Below, in pieces: positions 41,274 to 53,504 of a stretch of DNA of 64,000 bases. The translations under genes were made by a program, and so were the position numbers. Origin of the DNA: Glebionis coronaria (lineage: Eukaryota; Streptophyta; Magnoliopsida; Asterales; Asteraceae). Where the stretch lies: assembly GCA_025667525.1 (NCBI GenBank), contig CM046875.1, forward strand, positions 436,182,617 to 436,246,616, written 5' to 3'. The notes under the pieces were generated by a model, which made no database searches, was not told the origin of the DNA, and saw only the letters and a program-made list of their open reading frames with translations. Each line of letters begins with the position of its first letter. Within the stretch, counting starts at the first letter, position 1.

Positions 41274-44200
41274 TGATGGTTGTAAATTCACACTCGTTTA
41301 GGAAAACGAGGTTAAAGCGGTAAGTACTAAGTGAACGTTTAGGAAAACGTAAGCACTTATGACCCTTTTGTGTGGGATCGTTCTCAAGGAGGCTAGTGTG
41401 TTGTATTAAGAGATGATTAAATATTTGAAATTATGATTATGAAGAAAGAAAAGAGAAAAGGATGACAGTTACGAAAAAAACTTACACTAAGGCGAAATCG
41501 TAAACGTAAAACCGTAAAACGTGACAAAATATAATAATTACCCTAAAAATTCCTAGAAAATTGAAATAACTCCTAAAAAATGTAATTAGAGTTTATAAAA
41601 AATCAAAAATTACTCAAACCTTTTATTTAATTAAATAATAATTTTTTAATGCTAATTAAAGCCCAAAAAATAAATTTAATTAATAAAAAGCCCAAAATGA
41701 GACTTTTCACTTTGTAAACCTCTAAAATAACTTAACTTAACTAAAAACTCTTTTTGAAAAATTTAAAATTAACAAAAACTAATTAAAAATGATTAAAAAC
41801 TATTAAAATATTAAAATAATTCTAAAATTAATTAATTGACAAGAAAATTAATCTAAATTTTTTAGAAATCCTAACTTAATATATTTAACCTAGGAAAAAT
41901 GAAAAAGTTGCAAAAATCTTAAAAAATAATTTTTAATAATAAGAATAATAAAATATTAATAAAAATCTAAAAATTATAAAAAATTCAAAAAACTTGCAAA
42001 CTAGTTTAATTTAACTTAAATAAACAGAAAATGAACTTGAAATTACAAAATACCCCTAATGGGCCTCCAAATGGGCTAAAAGTCCAAAGAGTCCACTAAA
42101 TGGGCTTATTTAAGGCCCAATAAGAAAATGTTGTCCAAATAATCCCAAAACTTCCAGTCTAGGTTAAAATTCAATTTTAAACACAAAACTCCAAAAGACC
42201 AAAAGCTAAAAGTGAGCTTATCACAGCTTAATGAAATTCAGCTTATTCTTAATGGGCTTTTTGGCCCATTAAGACATAAGCTAATGTCATAAGCTGAAAT
42301 TTGACACATATCCTTCTCTTGACCTTATAAAGCTGTTTGCAAAAAGAATTTTTGAATAAGCCCAAGAAATAAGCATGAAATAAGCAAAAGCTCTTTACAC
42401 AAAACGACAAAATAGTCGTTTTCGAGTTCTAGGCTGTTTCAAGAGCTGATTCTTTTTGCAAAATGTTTTAAATCACTTAACCAAGCTTAATAATCAAAAA
42501 GATTTCTAAAAAGCACACTGAATAAGCTAGAAAAAGCAAATAAGCACTTATGAGAAAGTCAACTAAGTTGGTTTTCTAGTCAAACCTAAAAGTCAAAGCC
42601 TCAAAAGCTCCCGTTTAGTCAAATGGGTCAAAAGATGAAGATTGATTACAAAAAAAAGTTGTTGCAAGTCTAAATAAGCTATTATAGCTTATTGATAAGC
42701 TGAATGACAAAATACACTATTAGTGGGAAAGAGTTCCCACTGTATTGACTATTTGACTTTCCTTTTTAGAGAGATTTACTTGATGATTATGGACAATAAG
42801 GGCACCCCTACAACCAGTGAGTTGTAGGGAGTCACAAACAAGCAAGAAATCACAATTCCAATAATCCAATTAGTAAAGTTTAATCAAACAGTTACTAGAT
42901 CTAGCAAAGACATGAACATTAAGCAGTTTTGAACAAATAAGCAGTTTAAGAAAGAATAAGCCAACCAAACTGAACCAAAAGCATACATAAGCTATAATAA
43001 ACATAAATAAGAAATATTAAACTTGTTTCATGTAATGAATCACATATTAGACCAAGATTAGAGCTTATGATACTTACTGATGAACAAATGAACAACCACA
43101 ATTCCTTTTGCTGATATACTTGGCTAATCTTTGAACTTTAAACCCTCAAATCAATTAATCAGATTACACAACCCTAAACATGCATACACTCTAGATGTTC
43201 CTAAAATTTCAAGTAAAATTAGGCAAAAACAAGTAAGTTATAACACAATCTCAGGTGTTTCAAGGCACAAAACTTGCATATATCAGCACACAATCACTTA
43301 ATAAAAAGATACCAACACTTAACAACCTTAAATCCTAACTCAAAATCAATTGGGAACCTTAAAGCAGTAGACCCAAACACCCCTTTCAGTTTTTAATCCA
43401 AGATTTAACAAAGCAAATATATATGAATGTACATCCAAACTCACGATTTTTAGAGCTTATGTGCCTAGCTTAACAAGGCACAAGCTTCCAATAGCTGCTA
43501 AGAACGACAAGGTGAGTAGCAAACATATTATATAAAAAATGAAAAATGAAACTGGTTTAATTCAAGCTTGTTCCCCACTCCTTGAATCCTCCCAAACCAC
43601 AAGCTCACTGCACCTTGATAATCTCCTTATCAGAGTGTTATGATCACTTATAATCCAAGAGTTCAAGTGTTTGACCTAAGACTTAGAAAAATAATCATAT
43701 TTTTGAAAACTTTTGCAGACACTTGCACAATCCTTAAAACCAAACTTTAAAACTTCAAAATCACAAACATATAACAATAAAAAGAAGATATAAAGATTGG
43801 AACTTGGAATTCGTCACAAAATCAAACACTTTTTTCATTCACTTAGAAAACAAGGCTTTATAGATTTTTGACCTAGGAATCCAAGAACAAGAACTAATGT
43901 TGCAAACTAGGGCCTTTATATAGGATACACGAAGACTAAATTACTGAATAAAAAACATGAAACCCCAGTGGTGAACTTCCAAGAATGCCCTTGCAGTTTG
44001 AAAATCGCTTGACTGAATTGTGAGGTGGAGTTGGAACATGTGACTTTCTTTTGTTGCCTTGTGATCCTAAGGTGTCCAAGTAGCTTAGGAGTGAAGCATG
44101 TGTTGTGCCCGTTTAATCTCTTGGCAATTCTTGTCTTCTTCTCAACTTTGTAGCAGGGGACGTATCATGTGAACTCTTAGGGTAAGGTGGCAAGTATTTG

Positions 44201-45119
44201 TGAGTTGGGTTATGATTAGTGTTAGGTTAATCATAAATCTGAAAGGTATTAGGGTCTAATTCACAAGGGTTAAGAAATCCGTAATTATGTTCTTGAGGTA
44301 AATAGTGGTGGGTTTGATCCGGATTAGTATTTGAAAAAAGTGTTTAGCGTGTTTAAATAACTATTTAATATTAGTTAGTTATAAACGGCTGAGTGGATAG
44401 TGATGTGGAGGTTTGGTGGCTTGTGATTGGATGAGAGTGTGTAGTGGGGCACGTGTCAACATGGCACTGGTATAGGTTTCTTTTATGTCTTGGCAGATTC
44501 ACCCCCTTGTCTTTCTTTCTCCTTTCATTTCAGTTTTAATAAGCCAAAATCAGATTTCCTTTTATAAACAAGTTTTGTTTTTTAGACTTTTGCCCCAAAA
44601 AGTTTTGCAAAGGGATTTCAAGGACTTGTTTTGCCATTTGATGATATTTTAAGGACCAAACTTGTAATGTCTTCAATCTTCAAGGTCTTGACTTGTATTG
44701 TTGACTTTGTGGAGGACTAATATTGACAATTCTTCATAATTGAGGGACCATTCTTGCCAATTCTTCAAAGTTAAGGGTCCTTTTTTTAATATTGACAAAC
44801 TTTAAGGACCAAACTTGTAATTATGAATATACAAGGGTTTAAAGCTTTAATTATTCAATAATGGAGGACCCTTCTTGTACAATCTTCAATTCTTCAAGGA
44901 CTATTCTTAGAAAATCAACTCTAGGGCCCGGTTCTTTGTGCGGCTTCGTTTCCCGTGTTCGTTTTTGCTTGTTTCTTATGATCTTTTGCCAATTTCTCAA
45001 TATCCGTACCTAAAATACACATTGAACAAACACAAGCATATATTTGGCACATTTATGATATTATAAGCATTTTAAGCCCGTTTTGGACGATGAGACTATG
45101 TATAAAAGCAGTCTCATCA
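41274..45119 (-). repeat. Diverged LTR of the gag-protease family
   Basis: On the minus strand it starts TGATGAGACTGCTTTTATA and ends ACAACCATCA. The start, the terminal hairpin (45089-45118) and the middle hairpin (42806-42829) are shared with the LTR at 11930, but overall identity is much lower. The tRNA-like segment is absent. Confidence 0.7.
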
Positions 45120-46820
45120 CTCCCCCATACTAGACCATTGTCGTTCCCTCACGCAATGCTAAAATAAAGTATCGTAGCACCTCTAAAATTCGTTTTTATG
45201 CACTTTTATTGAATGAAAAACTTGCTACACTACTACTATTACTACTACTTGTGTTTTATACATAATGTAGGATTTTCATCGCAATATGGTACGTTTAGTT
45301 CATAGAATAAGAACACGTGAATGCTTCGTTAGAAATAATTTCATCGTCCTCGATTTTCACCCAATTCCATGCCAAGCGTGCAACGAGATCATTTCCATTA
45401 TAAGTTAGTAATGCTAAAACTACTCATATGTCCTAATCACGTACATAGACTCCCTTATTCCTAAGGTGTATCTCTTATATTTTATTTTTGTCTTGAATGT
45501 TCACGAGGATACATTTTTTACTTATGCGATGATAGAGATTTAGGTAAAAAATAGAGTCATAACGGTGTAACCAAGACCATCGAATTAATAACCCCCCTAA
45601 TAGACAAAGATGTCAAAAAATTAAGTCAACAAGAAGGATCGATAAACACGGTTTTATAACGGTTTTGAACATGAGACTTATTACCAATACTTTTATACGC
45701 CCCCTACCGGATGGGCCTTATTATCATAGGTTTACATCCATCTTTTATTCAACTTCTCCATGAGGCTTTTATTATGAATTTGGTCTTGCCTTGCCTTTTA
45801 TTTAACCATGAGGTGTTTATTATGGCCAAAGACGTATATCCTCACGCTAAAGCGAATTTTGGATCTTTAAAGCATCAAAGATTAAGGCTTGATTCACTTT
45901 CAGTTTCACATAGATTTTTTGTCCTTGTGGGCTTCAAATTGTTTGCTTGATTTAGGTGAGCACTTGAAATCTTATTATTGGGTGAAGCTTTCGATTATTC
46001 GGGTTGCCAATACTTCAAAACCGTGACGCTGGCGATACCTTAATGTCTTCCCAATTTAATTACATGGAAGCTACTAGAAAAGACTAGAAACCAACAATCA
46101 AGACTAAACCGCTAAGCCAATACTTATTAAGCAAAATATATATACAAGCGAAGGGAGAATAAGCAAACAACGAGAACACATGAGTTTTTGAAAGAATACG
46201 AATACTCTACGTTTAGCATAGTAACTTATAATTAACTCTATAATTTCTCGTCCTCATTTAAGAGACTTTGCCTATAAAAAAAGTCAAGGAATCGAAGCTA
46301 AGTGCTCAACACGCACTATCGAGTCAAAAATTACTCTTATTCTCGCCATCGTGAAATTTACATTCGTGTCTTCAAACACTTATAAAACATGAGAAAAAAT
46401 TTCAAATTTGGCCATTTTTAGTCTTATTTTGCAACAAAATGATAAACAAAAAGATAAATTTTGGAAAGTGTAAAGGTTTGGCAACGCAAGTATCTATTCA
46501 CCCCCCCTATACTAAAGTTAAACATTGTCTTCAATGTTTCGAGTCTAAGGGTAGGATACCCCCATACTAGAGACGAAGTCGAATGCTTAATCTAGCATTG
46601 AAAGGGTGGAACCATTAAATCAATTGCCGTTTATGAAGTGTGCTAGAAACCTAAGGTTAGAACATATAAGGATATATCATGTGGATATCGAGAAATTCTT
46701 CTAAGCAAACGATCGAATGCTCCCATAAAATGAACACGAGAGGCTCCAATCGTGAAGATCATGATCATCTAAAAACCACATATCACAAACAACCATGGAA
46801 CAAAGGTTGGAAGGGCACCG
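41274..46820 (-). mobile_element. 3' remnant of a gag-protease-family Athila-like element
   Basis: On the minus strand, 46820-45120 matches the 3' non-coding region of the element at 11930-36487 in the same order: the AACATTG-AAGA-CAATGTT hairpin at 46538-46521, then the block before the LTR. It ends in the polypurine tract complement at 45120-45135. A full-length but diverged LTR follows (45119 to 41274). Everything 5' of 46820 is missing: the break falls where a truncated Tekay LTR begins. Confidence 0.75.
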
Positions 46821-49145
46821 AGATTTAAATGACTAACCGTAAGTTATATATGGTGAACATGGACTTTGACTTCTTTTCTTATTATATACATAGTTAGATC
46901 TTAATATTGAAACACTTGAAAGTGCATGCAATCTTAAAACAAGACTTGACACACCTTAATGAACTATGGTAATCATAGCCGTAGGTCTTAAGCTCATGGT
47001 TAGAACTTATAACTTGTATAAAACCATGTATTAAACCTACATCTAAATTGGTACATCACATAAAACAAAGTATAATTTTTATTCTTCTATTTTAGACTCA
47101 AAACTAAATATGAATAAACTATTGGAAAGCTTATAAGAACATCCTAAGTTAAGACTTACATAAAAATTTAAAGTAGTGTTAATGGACTATTTAAGCCCAT
47201 AAAATGTTAATCCAAAACTTAATGGACCCAATAAGCCCATTTTATAAATCCTAGTAACTTAATGGACTTAAGATTACACTTAGGCCCATTTAACTAATTA
47301 AAGGACTTAAAAATATAGTTAAGCCCACTAAAATATCCCATTAGATGTTTAGCCCATTTAATGAGCTCATATACTATTTTGAATGTTAAATAAAAGTTTT
47401 TATAATAGAAATATAACTTATAAAAACTTTTTGGATGAAAATGACAATTTATAAAACTTAAGGACAAAAACCGTAACTTACAAAACTTGTTTTGATAAAC
47501 TAGTAAGCACAAGGACTGAAAATATAAATACTCAAAAGTCTAGGGTTTAATAATTACTATCCGTGGCAAACTAAACCCTAGGGACCATTTTGGGAAGTTT
47601 CTAAAAGATATGTTGTCATTTTAAAACCCTAAGGACTATTTTTGTAATTTACCGAAACTTAAAGAAGCCCTAAGGGCTGTTTTTGTAATGTTGGTAAAGT
47701 TACAAAACTTAGATAAAACTAGGGGGACCAAATTTGCCATAAGCTGAAACTTTAACAAACCCTAGGTACTAATTATGTAAAATCCGAAAGTTACACTTGT
47801 TTAAAATATAGAGGGACTAGTTTTGCCATATGCCGAAACATTACCAAGCCCTAACCCTAACATCTATTTTAATTATAATAACACATAATTAAAATACTTA
47901 GAACCAAAGAATTAGGGTATAAACTCTTAAGTTTAGATTATTTTATAAATATTAAAATAATTTCTGAAAACTTTAAAGTAAAATAAAATATTATATTTTT
48001 TTTTTACTTTTGGAAATAATGGTATAAACAATTATGAATATGTGTTACTCATACATAAACTCATATACTTTTAGAAAATAAAATTTATATGAACGATTGG
48101 ATAAATTGAATGTTAATATTTAAGTAGAACATTTTATGTCTACTTAACTAGGAAACTTAATATAAGTTAATACATGTATGCTAACTGATATTAATAGTTA
48201 AACATTTTATACTTACCTAGAAATGAATATTGATGCTACTTGAACTACGGTTATTTAGATAAATACCATAGTATGAATGAACTGAATAAAATCCGTATAA
48301 GAATACATATATGTTCTTTGTACTATCTATTAAGACTGTACTATCTGATTAGGCATAACTTTGGTGTGAGCTTTAATTGATATCCGTGTTAAACAAGCAA
48401 TTGCCTACTCCCAGGTGAGTTTACAGCCCCATATAAACTTTGATAAAACTTTCCGTTTTGAGAAAGATAATATTCAAACATATATTGGACATAACTGAAT
48501 TGTATAAACTGGATTATGATTGATTATTGTTGAAACTGTTAAATTGTTGTAAATCGCCCAATGTTATAAATAGATCTATTAGGGATTGACCATCCCCGTC
48601 TGGGTGAGTCATGCTCACTGTGCCTTGGCCGGGACAACAGACGTATACCATGTTGGAACTGGAATGGGTGTCTTTCTGTAAGACAATACGTCCTCATCTG
48701 TTGAGGACTATGGGGTTAAGCTTCAGTTTCTAATAATAAACAAATGTTACTTACATTTTAGTAAGAATGCTTTGTGCATTATTACTTCTATGATTATTAT
48801 ATGTCCAAACTAATTAATTGTTAAAATCTATAAATTCACCAACTTTATGTTGACCCCGTTGATATGTTTTGCACAGGAATATGAAGTTAGTACGTGGTGT
48901 GTGCATGGTCTCCAGCATCTTAGTAATCTGCATTGTAGGACTCGTCCGGGGTTATAATTGGGAAACTCAAACAAACACTCTTCACCATGTTTATGACAAA
49001 GTTTAATTTATTTGTTTAAATAAACATGTAATATGATTTGACTAACTCTTTATCTTATGCTCTATGTACTATATGCTATCGATCCACCCTTGTGACATCT
49101 GCGTGGATATATTCCGTATATTTTGACCCTACCCGGGGTGTCACA
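46821..49145 (+). repeat. Truncated 5' LTR of the Tekay element
   Basis: It matches 56910-59234 from AGATTTAAATGACTAACCG to the end. TATAAATA at 48565-48572 is followed by a cluster of hairpins (48590-48715). Confidence 0.85.
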
Positions 49146-49150
49146 GAGAA

Positions 49151-49162
49151 TTGTATCAGAGC
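49151..49162 (+). promoter_or_regulatory. PBS of the Tekay element, tRNA-iMet type
   Basis: TTGTATCAGAGC lies five bases after the LTR; it differs from the iMet PBS TGGTATCAGAGC by one base. Confidence 0.75.
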
Positions 49163-49681
49163 ATTAATTATAGAGAACCATATAAATTTTTAACTAAAAT
49201 AAAGATTAAAATAATTTTTCTTTTATTTATACCTGGACTATAAGTTATAAAAATCTTTTTGGGATTTTATTTTGGGACCGTATTAGTTAAGAATATATAG
49301 ATCTTAGGGCATTTTATGCTATGTGAACTAATTGTGTATATATGTGTATGTTTACTAAACTTGATTATTAATACTGTTTGGTGAGGTATTGCTTTATGAT
49401 TAGACGTGCTGAACTTGAAAATTTTACACTACATAGTAAAATACTGAAATGAGAATATGGGTAAAATTTGACTGAACTTCACGCTTACAAATTAATAAAT
49501 GGACTGCTTAAATAAATATACATATATGTATATATAAGTATTGATATTTATAACCTTAAAACATTATAATGATTGTTTAAAAGGGATATATTTCAAAAAG
49601 CATGTAATCTAATATAATATTTTTCTTTGTTTGTAAGCTTATACTCACTTCAAACTTAAAATAATACTATTTCAGAGCATC
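49163..49681 (+). other. AT-rich leader of the Tekay element
   Basis: Non-coding leader between PBS and the first ATG of the extra ORF. I see no feature in it. Confidence 0.4.
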
Positions 49682-50536
49682 ATGACTCCACCTACTGCAT
49701 CCTCGACTCTTCTACCCGTAGCAGCTCCTACCCCAGTTGTTTGTTAATCTCCATGATCGGCGCAGTATGGATGGTTGTCAGCTTCGGATTTAGAGGATGA
49801 CCCAACTATCGAGGCTGTACTCCCAGAGGACCCATTTCCTACCTCCGCATCAGCTATATTGGCCCCGACCTCTATGGAGGAGGACCAGGTTCTTCCTAGC
49901 CTAGCACCTTCTGTGCCTCCATTCTTATCATCGGGCTATTTCTTCGGGTCCATACCCGTCTCTACTTATGAAACCAGGGAAGGCTCTAGAGCGAGACATG
50001 TCGATCCCGTTCAGGCTCAGATAGCTACTCTAGCTACACGCCAGGAGAAGGAGATATCAGACCTTCGTAGCCTAGTGATAGCTGGCCGACAAGGCCACAC
50101 CATCATCCATGATCGTATTGACACTTTCTCCCGCACCATGAGAAGAGAAGCCTAGGACACTAAGAGTGTCCAGGCCAAGACTGATAAAGCATTGAAGTGG
50201 CTCATAGAGGAGAACCGTCATCTTCACCAACGTATTCAGGTCATGGAGGGTCCTCAGCATCAGACCCATACGGCCCTATCTGCTCAGGAGCAATTGTTGT
50301 CTATCTTTTGTGATATTGCCACCGTCCGACATGATGGGATTACTGTAGAGATGACTCATCTCCGAGGAGCCACCAATAGACCCCAGAACCATTTGCTGAC
50401 AGCATTCCATGTGCTCAAGGAGACTCGAGCGATGATCCGGGCATTACAGGGTTCACGAAGAGCATTTGTAGCTCCACCAGCTTCATCAGCACCATCAGCA
50501 CCAGCCATACCTAGTGGATCATCTGGGCAGGACTAG
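49682..50536 (+). pseudogene. Extra ORF upstream of Tekay gag, three stop codons
   Basis: One frame runs from ATG 49682 to the stop at 50534-50536, about 285 codons, broken by TAA (49745), TGA (49757) and TAG (50153). The first part is acidic and proline-rich (DLEDDPTIEAVLPEDPFP). The second looks like a coiled coil (QIATLATRQEKEISDLRSLV; ALKWLIEENRHLHQRIQVME). The tail is Ala/Ser/Pro-rich. Acidic-plus-coil proteins of this kind precede gag in some Asteraceae gypsy elements that I recall, but I cannot assign a function. All three stops are explained by C-to-T change. Confidence 0.5.
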
Positions 50537-50973
50537 TATAGATGCACCGGATTTCTTATACATCATCACAACCTTACGGGTTGTATCCCGGGTATCATAA
50601 TATGAGATTTTCGTACTTTTATTTCTTTTCAAGCTTTTGTTGATGCATTTTTGTGTTGTACCTCTCTTTTCTAAGCATGTATTTTTGGGATTTGATGTAC
50701 TTAAGACTATGTGTACCACTATCCAGGACAAGGCTAGCAAAGTCTCTGCCACGGATTTGATATGCTAGATGAATGTTTAATTCCTTATGGAAATTTGCAT
50801 GCAATCATTCTCTTATGTTTTATCTTTTGTGCAAAGTATTATATCATGAAATCCTAACAGTTTATCCAAATTTGTTATGAATTTTACGCATGAAATCATC
50901 TCTTGCAAATAATATAAAAAAACTGCACTAACGTTTGAACTAATAGTCTCATTTTGTGTATGATTATAGACAA
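50537..50973 (+). other. Spacer between the extra ORF and gag
   Basis: AT-rich intergenic DNA of the Tekay element. No ORF or obvious splice signals. Confidence 0.4.
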
Positions 50974-51944
50974 ATGGTGATTACGCGATCAAACCTCAAT
51001 AATGCAATCACTCCCAACACCGCTAACACCGAGGCTTCTGAAGCTACTCATAATGTTACTGCTCCTCAACTCAGAGAGATGATTGGTGAAGGCATTACGG
51101 CAGCTATGGCAGCCAGAGAATTTAATATGAGCAGTGAACCAAACCACAACATGCACAGAAACAACTTCAACAGGGTTTGTTCTTACCTCGACTTCTTGAA
51201 ATGCAAACCCTCATACTATCGAGGAAAAGAAGGAGTTGTTGAATTGATGCAATGGTTTGAAAGACTAGAGACAGTTTTCCACATCAGCGGTTGTGCTGAC
51301 GAGAACAGAGTTAAGTTTAAAACAAGCACTCTGCTTGAGAGCACCCTTACTTGGTGGAACTCTGTGGTCGCCACCTTGGATAAGACACTTCCTATACTCT
51401 CACTTGGGTCAACCTCAAGGAAAGAATGACTGAAAAGTATTGTCCTAGAGGAGAAATGAAGAAGTTGGAAGTCGAGTTGTGGGATCTCAAGTGTGAGAAC
51501 AATGATATCCTTTGGTACAACCAAAGATTTCAAGAGTTAAGCTTGATGTGCACCAGAATATTTCCTCTAAGGAGTGACAAGATTGAGAAGTATGTCGGCG
51601 GACTTCCTGACAACATTCATGATAGTGTGCTAGCTTCACAACCCACTACCGTTGAAGATGCAATGGAATTCACGACATAACTAATCAACAAGCGAGCTCA
51701 CAACCTGTCCGAAAGACAAAAGGACAACAAGCGAAAGTCGAGTAGAACTACTCGTAGCCAGCACCGGAAATCTTCCAAAAGACAAAACATTGAGCAAACT
51801 GATGATACTACTCCCACAACCCGCAACAAGAAATACTTAGGATCCAAACCTAAGTGTTTAAAATGCGACTACCATCATGATGCTGGAAAACAATGTAAGG
51901 GGAACCAAGACCCCGCAAGTGAAAGTCATCACGGGCCAAAGAAA
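50974..51944 (+). pseudogene. Tekay gag, frameshifted
   Basis: I prefer the ATG at 50974 (MVITRSNLNNA) over an in-frame GTG at 50956. The gag core includes FLKCKPSYYRGKEGVVELMQWFERLETVFHI-type text with the conserved WFERLE and LTWWNSVV. A frameshift near 51395-51420 moves the reading to the frame of TEKYCPRGEMKKLE, which is typical Tekay gag. A TAA at 51678-51680 then interrupts, and the frame is open again through a first zinc-knuckle-like [14 protein letters not shown] near 51860 into the pol ORF. Confidence 0.75.
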
Positions 51945-53504
51945 GTGGTAGTAAGTTACGAATGTGGGACCTCTGGACATGTAAGACTTGATTGTCCCAA
52001 GTTGGCCAACTGGAAGGAGGACAACAAAGGAACCCCATCACAAGTATACATGACTGGCAATGCCCAAGTCAATCTAAATTCCAACATCGTCACCGGTACA
52101 TTTCTACTAAACCAACGATATGCATCTGTCCCTTTTGACACCGGGGCAGATAGAAGCTTTATCTCAACAAAATTTAGTAGAGTATTGGAAATTACTCCAT
52201 CAGTCTTAGACTCCTACTATACAGTAGAACTAGCTGACGGAAAAATTGTGACGGTTGACACCATTATTCGAGGTTGTACTTTAAACCTCTCCAACCACCC
52301 GTTCAACATCGATTTGATCCCAGTAAGTCTTGGTAGCTTTGATGTCATCATTGGCATGGATTGGCTGTCGAAGTACCATGCAGTCATCTTATGTGATCAA
52401 AAACTGGTCCGTATACCTTGGGGAGATGAAACCTTGATTATACGAGGGGATGGTAACCCTGATATAATTAACAATAGACTTAGTGTCATTTCTTGCACCA
52501 AAGCACAAAGGTACTTGACCAGAGGATGCCCTATCTTCCTAGCACACATCTCCAAAATTGAGGAAGAAGACAAACCTGAGGAGACCAGAATCGAGGACGT
52601 GCCAATTGTCCGAGATTTTCCCGAGGTATTTCCTGAGGAACTACCGGGTATGCCCCCAGTGCGACAGATAGAATTCCAAATCGATTTGATTCTTGGGGCT
52701 GCACCTGTAGCTAAGGCTCCCTACCGGCTAGCACCATCAGAATTGAAGGAACTAGCCAAAAAACTCCAGGAACTACCAGAAAAAGGATTCATTAGACCTA
52801 GCTCTTCTCCATGGGGAGCCCCTGTTCTGTTTGTCAAGAAGAAAGACGGTTCTTTTCCTATGTGCATCGATTATCGAGAATTGAACAAACTAACGATAAA
52901 GAATCGCTATCCATTACCTCGTATCGACGACTTATTTGATCAACTCCAGGGATCAAGTATTTATTCTAAGATTGATCTGAGGTCTGGATACCATCAACTG
53001 AGAGTCCGGGAAGAAGATATCCCTAAGACAGCTTTCAGAACTCGTTATGGTCATTTCGAATTTAGAGTTATGCCTCTTGGGTTAACAAACACACCGGTAA
53101 TATTCATGGATCTCATGAACCGAGTGTGTAAACCCTATTTGGATAAATTCATAATAGTCTTCATCGACGACATACTTGTTTACTCCAAGAACAAGCAAGA
53201 CCATGCTGAGCATCTGGCCCAAGTACTAAAAATACTCAAGGAAGAGCAGCTATATGCAAAATTTTCCAAATGCGAGTTCTGGATACCCAGAGTCCATTTC
53301 CTAGGACACTTCGTTGACAGTGATGGTATTCACGTAGATCTTGCAAAGGTTGAATCCGTTAAGAGTTGGGCATCTCCCAAATCACCAACGGAGATCCGCC
53401 AATTCCTAGGCCTCGCCGGATACTATCGCCGATTCATCGAAGACTTCTCCAAAATAGCCAAACCAATGACAAAACTCACTCAGAAAGGAGTAAAATTTAA
53501 TTAG
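51945..53504 (+). CDS. Tekay zinc knuckle-protease-reverse transcriptase segment
   Basis: This is the longest intact piece, 519 codons as read from 51945; the true gag-pol starts upstream. A zinc knuckle ending [11 protein letters not shown] is at the start. The protease active site is DTGADRSF (Asp residue 65), with [13 protein letters not shown] downstream. RT begins near residue 245 ([12 protein letters not shown]), with [12 protein letters not shown] and the catalytic FIDDILVYS (residues 406-414). It ends at a TAG at 53502-53504 where the connection to RNase H would be; two more stops follow within 45 bp. The family is Ty3/gypsy Tekay (Del), based on RT wording and the C-terminal chromodomain. 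Confidence 0.85.
   Translation: MVVSYECGTSGHVRLDCPKLANWKEDNKGTPSQVYMTGNAQVNLNSNIVTGTFLLNQRYASVPFDTGADRSFISTKFSRVLEITPSVLDSYYTVELADGKIVTVDTIIRGCTLNLSNHPFNIDLIPVSLGSFDVIIGMDWLSKYHAVILCDQKLVRIPWGDETLIIRGDGNPDIINNRLSVISCTKAQRYLTRGCPIFLAHISKIEEEDKPEETRIEDVPIVRDFPEVFPEELPGMPPVRQIEFQIDLILGAAPVAKAPYRLAPSELKELAKKLQELPEKGFIRPSSSPWGAPVLFVKKKDGSFPMCIDYRELNKLTIKNRYPLPRIDDLFDQLQGSSIYSKIDLRSGYHQLRVREEDIPKTAFRTRYGHFEFRVMPLGLTNTPVIFMDLMNRVCKPYLDKFIIVFIDDILVYSKNKQDHAEHLAQVLKILKEEQLYAKFSKCEFWIPRVHFLGHFVDSDGIHVDLAKVESVKSWASPKSPTEIRQFLGLAGYYRRFIEDFSKIAKPMTKLTQKGVKFN

Noticed and set aside
45711..45950. 79-codon ORF
   Set aside because: It is antisense to the conserved 3' non-coding region of the gag-protease family.
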